Source: Aequorivita sp.
GTDB taxonomy: Bacteria; Bacteroidota; Bacteroidia; Flavobacteriales; Flavobacteriaceae
DNA length: 6,852 nt
Direction of reading: 5' to 3'
Assembly: GCA_020435865.1 (NCBI GenBank)
Contig: JAGQYZ010000115.1
Coordinates: forward strand, 1 to 6,852
The position numbers and the translations under genes are program-made. A model generated the notes under the pieces. That model had not been told where the DNA came from, ran no database searches, and saw only the letters and a list, made by a program, of their open reading frames with translations. Shown here piece after piece: positions 6,146-6,852 of this stretch; position 1 is the stretch's first letter; each line of letters opens with the position of its first letter.

Positions 6146-6852
6146 TTAATCTAACTTTTCTGTTAGTTTTTTAAAAATCTTTTTTGGGTCCTTATTTTCA
6201 TAGAGAATATTATAAACCGCATCAATTATTGGGGTTTTGGCCTTTTTCTTTCCTTTTTGCTGGTTTAGGTTATAAGCACTTTTAGTGGCGTAATATCCTT
6301 CTGCAATCATACTCATTTCAAGTTGGGCACTTCTTACGGTGTAGCCTTTTCCTATCATTGTTCCGAATAATCGGTTTCGACTAAAAATGGAATAACCCGT
6401 AACAAGCAAATCGCCCAAATATGCAGAATCATTAATATCCCGCTTCATTTTATGGACCTTTTTCACGTATTTTTTCATCTCACGGATTGCGTTGCTCATC
6501 AACACGCTTTGAAAATTATCTCCATAACCCAATCCGTGCGCAATTCCTGCGGCAACGGCGTAAATGTTTTTAAGCATTGCAGCATATTCGGTTCCTAAAA
6601 CATCATCACTGGTGGTGCATTTTATGTAATCGCTACTCAAAACATTGGCCACCAATTTTGCTTTTTCATCATCTGCACTAGCTATTGTGAGATAAGAAAG
6701 CCTTTCCAAGGCAACTTCCTCTGCGTGGCAGGGGCCGGAAATAACGCCAATGTTATTAAAAGGAACTTTATAATACGTATTGAAGTGGTCACCGACAATC
6801 AAACTGGTTTCGGGAACAATTCCTTTGATGGCTGAAAAAACGATTTTGTCTT
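6146..6852 (-). CDS. gpsA: Glycerol-3-phosphate dehydrogenase [NAD(P)+] (5' end cut by window edge)
   Basis: Reduces dihydroxyacetone phosphate to sn-glycerol 3-phosphate, the backbone for membrane phospholipids; cytosolic. The frame is open to the right edge, reading DKIVFSAIKGIVPETS before the TTG at 6800-6802. That TTG is internal, not a start. About 234 C-terminal residues are present of a usual 330 or so, and the N-terminal GxGxxG nucleotide-binding loop lies outside. Visible motifs are SAIKG, then GPCHAEEVALERLSYLTIA (the GPxxAxEVA motif with cysteine-histidine). The catalytic lysine is in AAMLKNIYAVAAG (codon 6569-6571). NDSAYLGDLLVT, the NRLFG substrate-phosphate motif and AEGYYATKSAYNL follow. 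The C-terminus is lysine-rich (KKIFKKLTEKLD). The stop codon directly abuts the shared terminator hairpin. Confidence 0.95.
   Translation of the reverse strand, partial: DKIVFSAIKGIVPETSLIVGDHFNTYYKVPFNNIGVISGPCHAEEVALERLSYLTIASADDEKAKLVANVLSSDYIKCTTSDDVLGTEYAAMLKNIYAVAAGIAHGLGYGDNFQSVLMSNAIREMKKYVKKVHKMKRDINDSAYLGDLLVTGYSIFSRNRLFGTMIGKGYTVRSAQLEMSMIAEGYYATKSAYNLNQQKGKKKAKTPIIDAVYNILYENKDPKKIFKKLTEKLD

Noticed and set aside
6146..6802. TTG at 6800-6802 as an alternative start of gpsA
   Set aside because: The same frame stays open to the window edge and reads conserved GpsA sequence (SAIKGIVPETS) before it, so the TTG is an internal leucine codon.
1..6852. Defence system, mobile element, CRISPR or novel multi-gene system
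   Set aside because: All genes are recognisable housekeeping or single-gene accessory functions; no direct repeats with spacers, inverted terminal repeats, transposase, integrase or nuclease motifs were seen on either strand.

Overview
The window reads as an ordinary chromosomal stretch from a member of the Bacteroidota, most likely the family Flavobacteriaceae. The reasons are low GC, start codons without Shine-Dalgarno sequences, one perfect Bacteroidota-type -7 promoter element (TAnnTTTG) before asd, and proteins that resemble flavobacterial family members. These include a type II thymidine kinase without the usual zinc cysteines, a secreted S9A prolyl oligopeptidase, and a DoxX-like small membrane protein. 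Genus cannot be settled from the sequence alone. Every stretch without a gene is under 135 bases. No tRNA, rRNA, CRISPR array, insertion sequence, phage gene or defence system was seen.

Layout from left to right. (1) The 3' part of tdk (thymidine kinase, cut by the left edge), then alr (alanine racemase) one base after the tdk stop; the two are almost certainly cotranscribed. (2) mscL (large-conductance mechanosensitive channel) after a 78-base gap, closed by a strong intrinsic terminator. (3) asd (aspartate-semialdehyde dehydrogenase) behind its own promoter-like element, closed by a second terminator. (4) A 126-residue four-helix DoxX-like membrane protein of unknown role with its own terminator. 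(5) A 720-residue prolyl oligopeptidase with an intact catalytic triad, made as a lipoprotein whose N-terminus matches the Bacteroidota surface-export signal. (6) On the opposite strand, the 3' two thirds of gpsA (glycerol-3-phosphate dehydrogenase, cut by the right edge), converging on the peptidase gene. One compact hairpin serves both ends.

The genes are mostly housekeeping. Alr (D-alanine), Asd (diaminopimelate branch), MscL (turgor relief) and GpsA (phospholipid backbone) all bear on the cell envelope, but terminators separate most of them, so this is a loose neighbourhood and not one operon. I found no convincing undescribed system. The points most worth a second look are the surface-export signal on the peptidase, altered glycines in the MscL pore helix, the missing zinc ligands in thymidine kinase, and a near-identical 13-base leader element at the same distance before mscL and the doxX-like gene.
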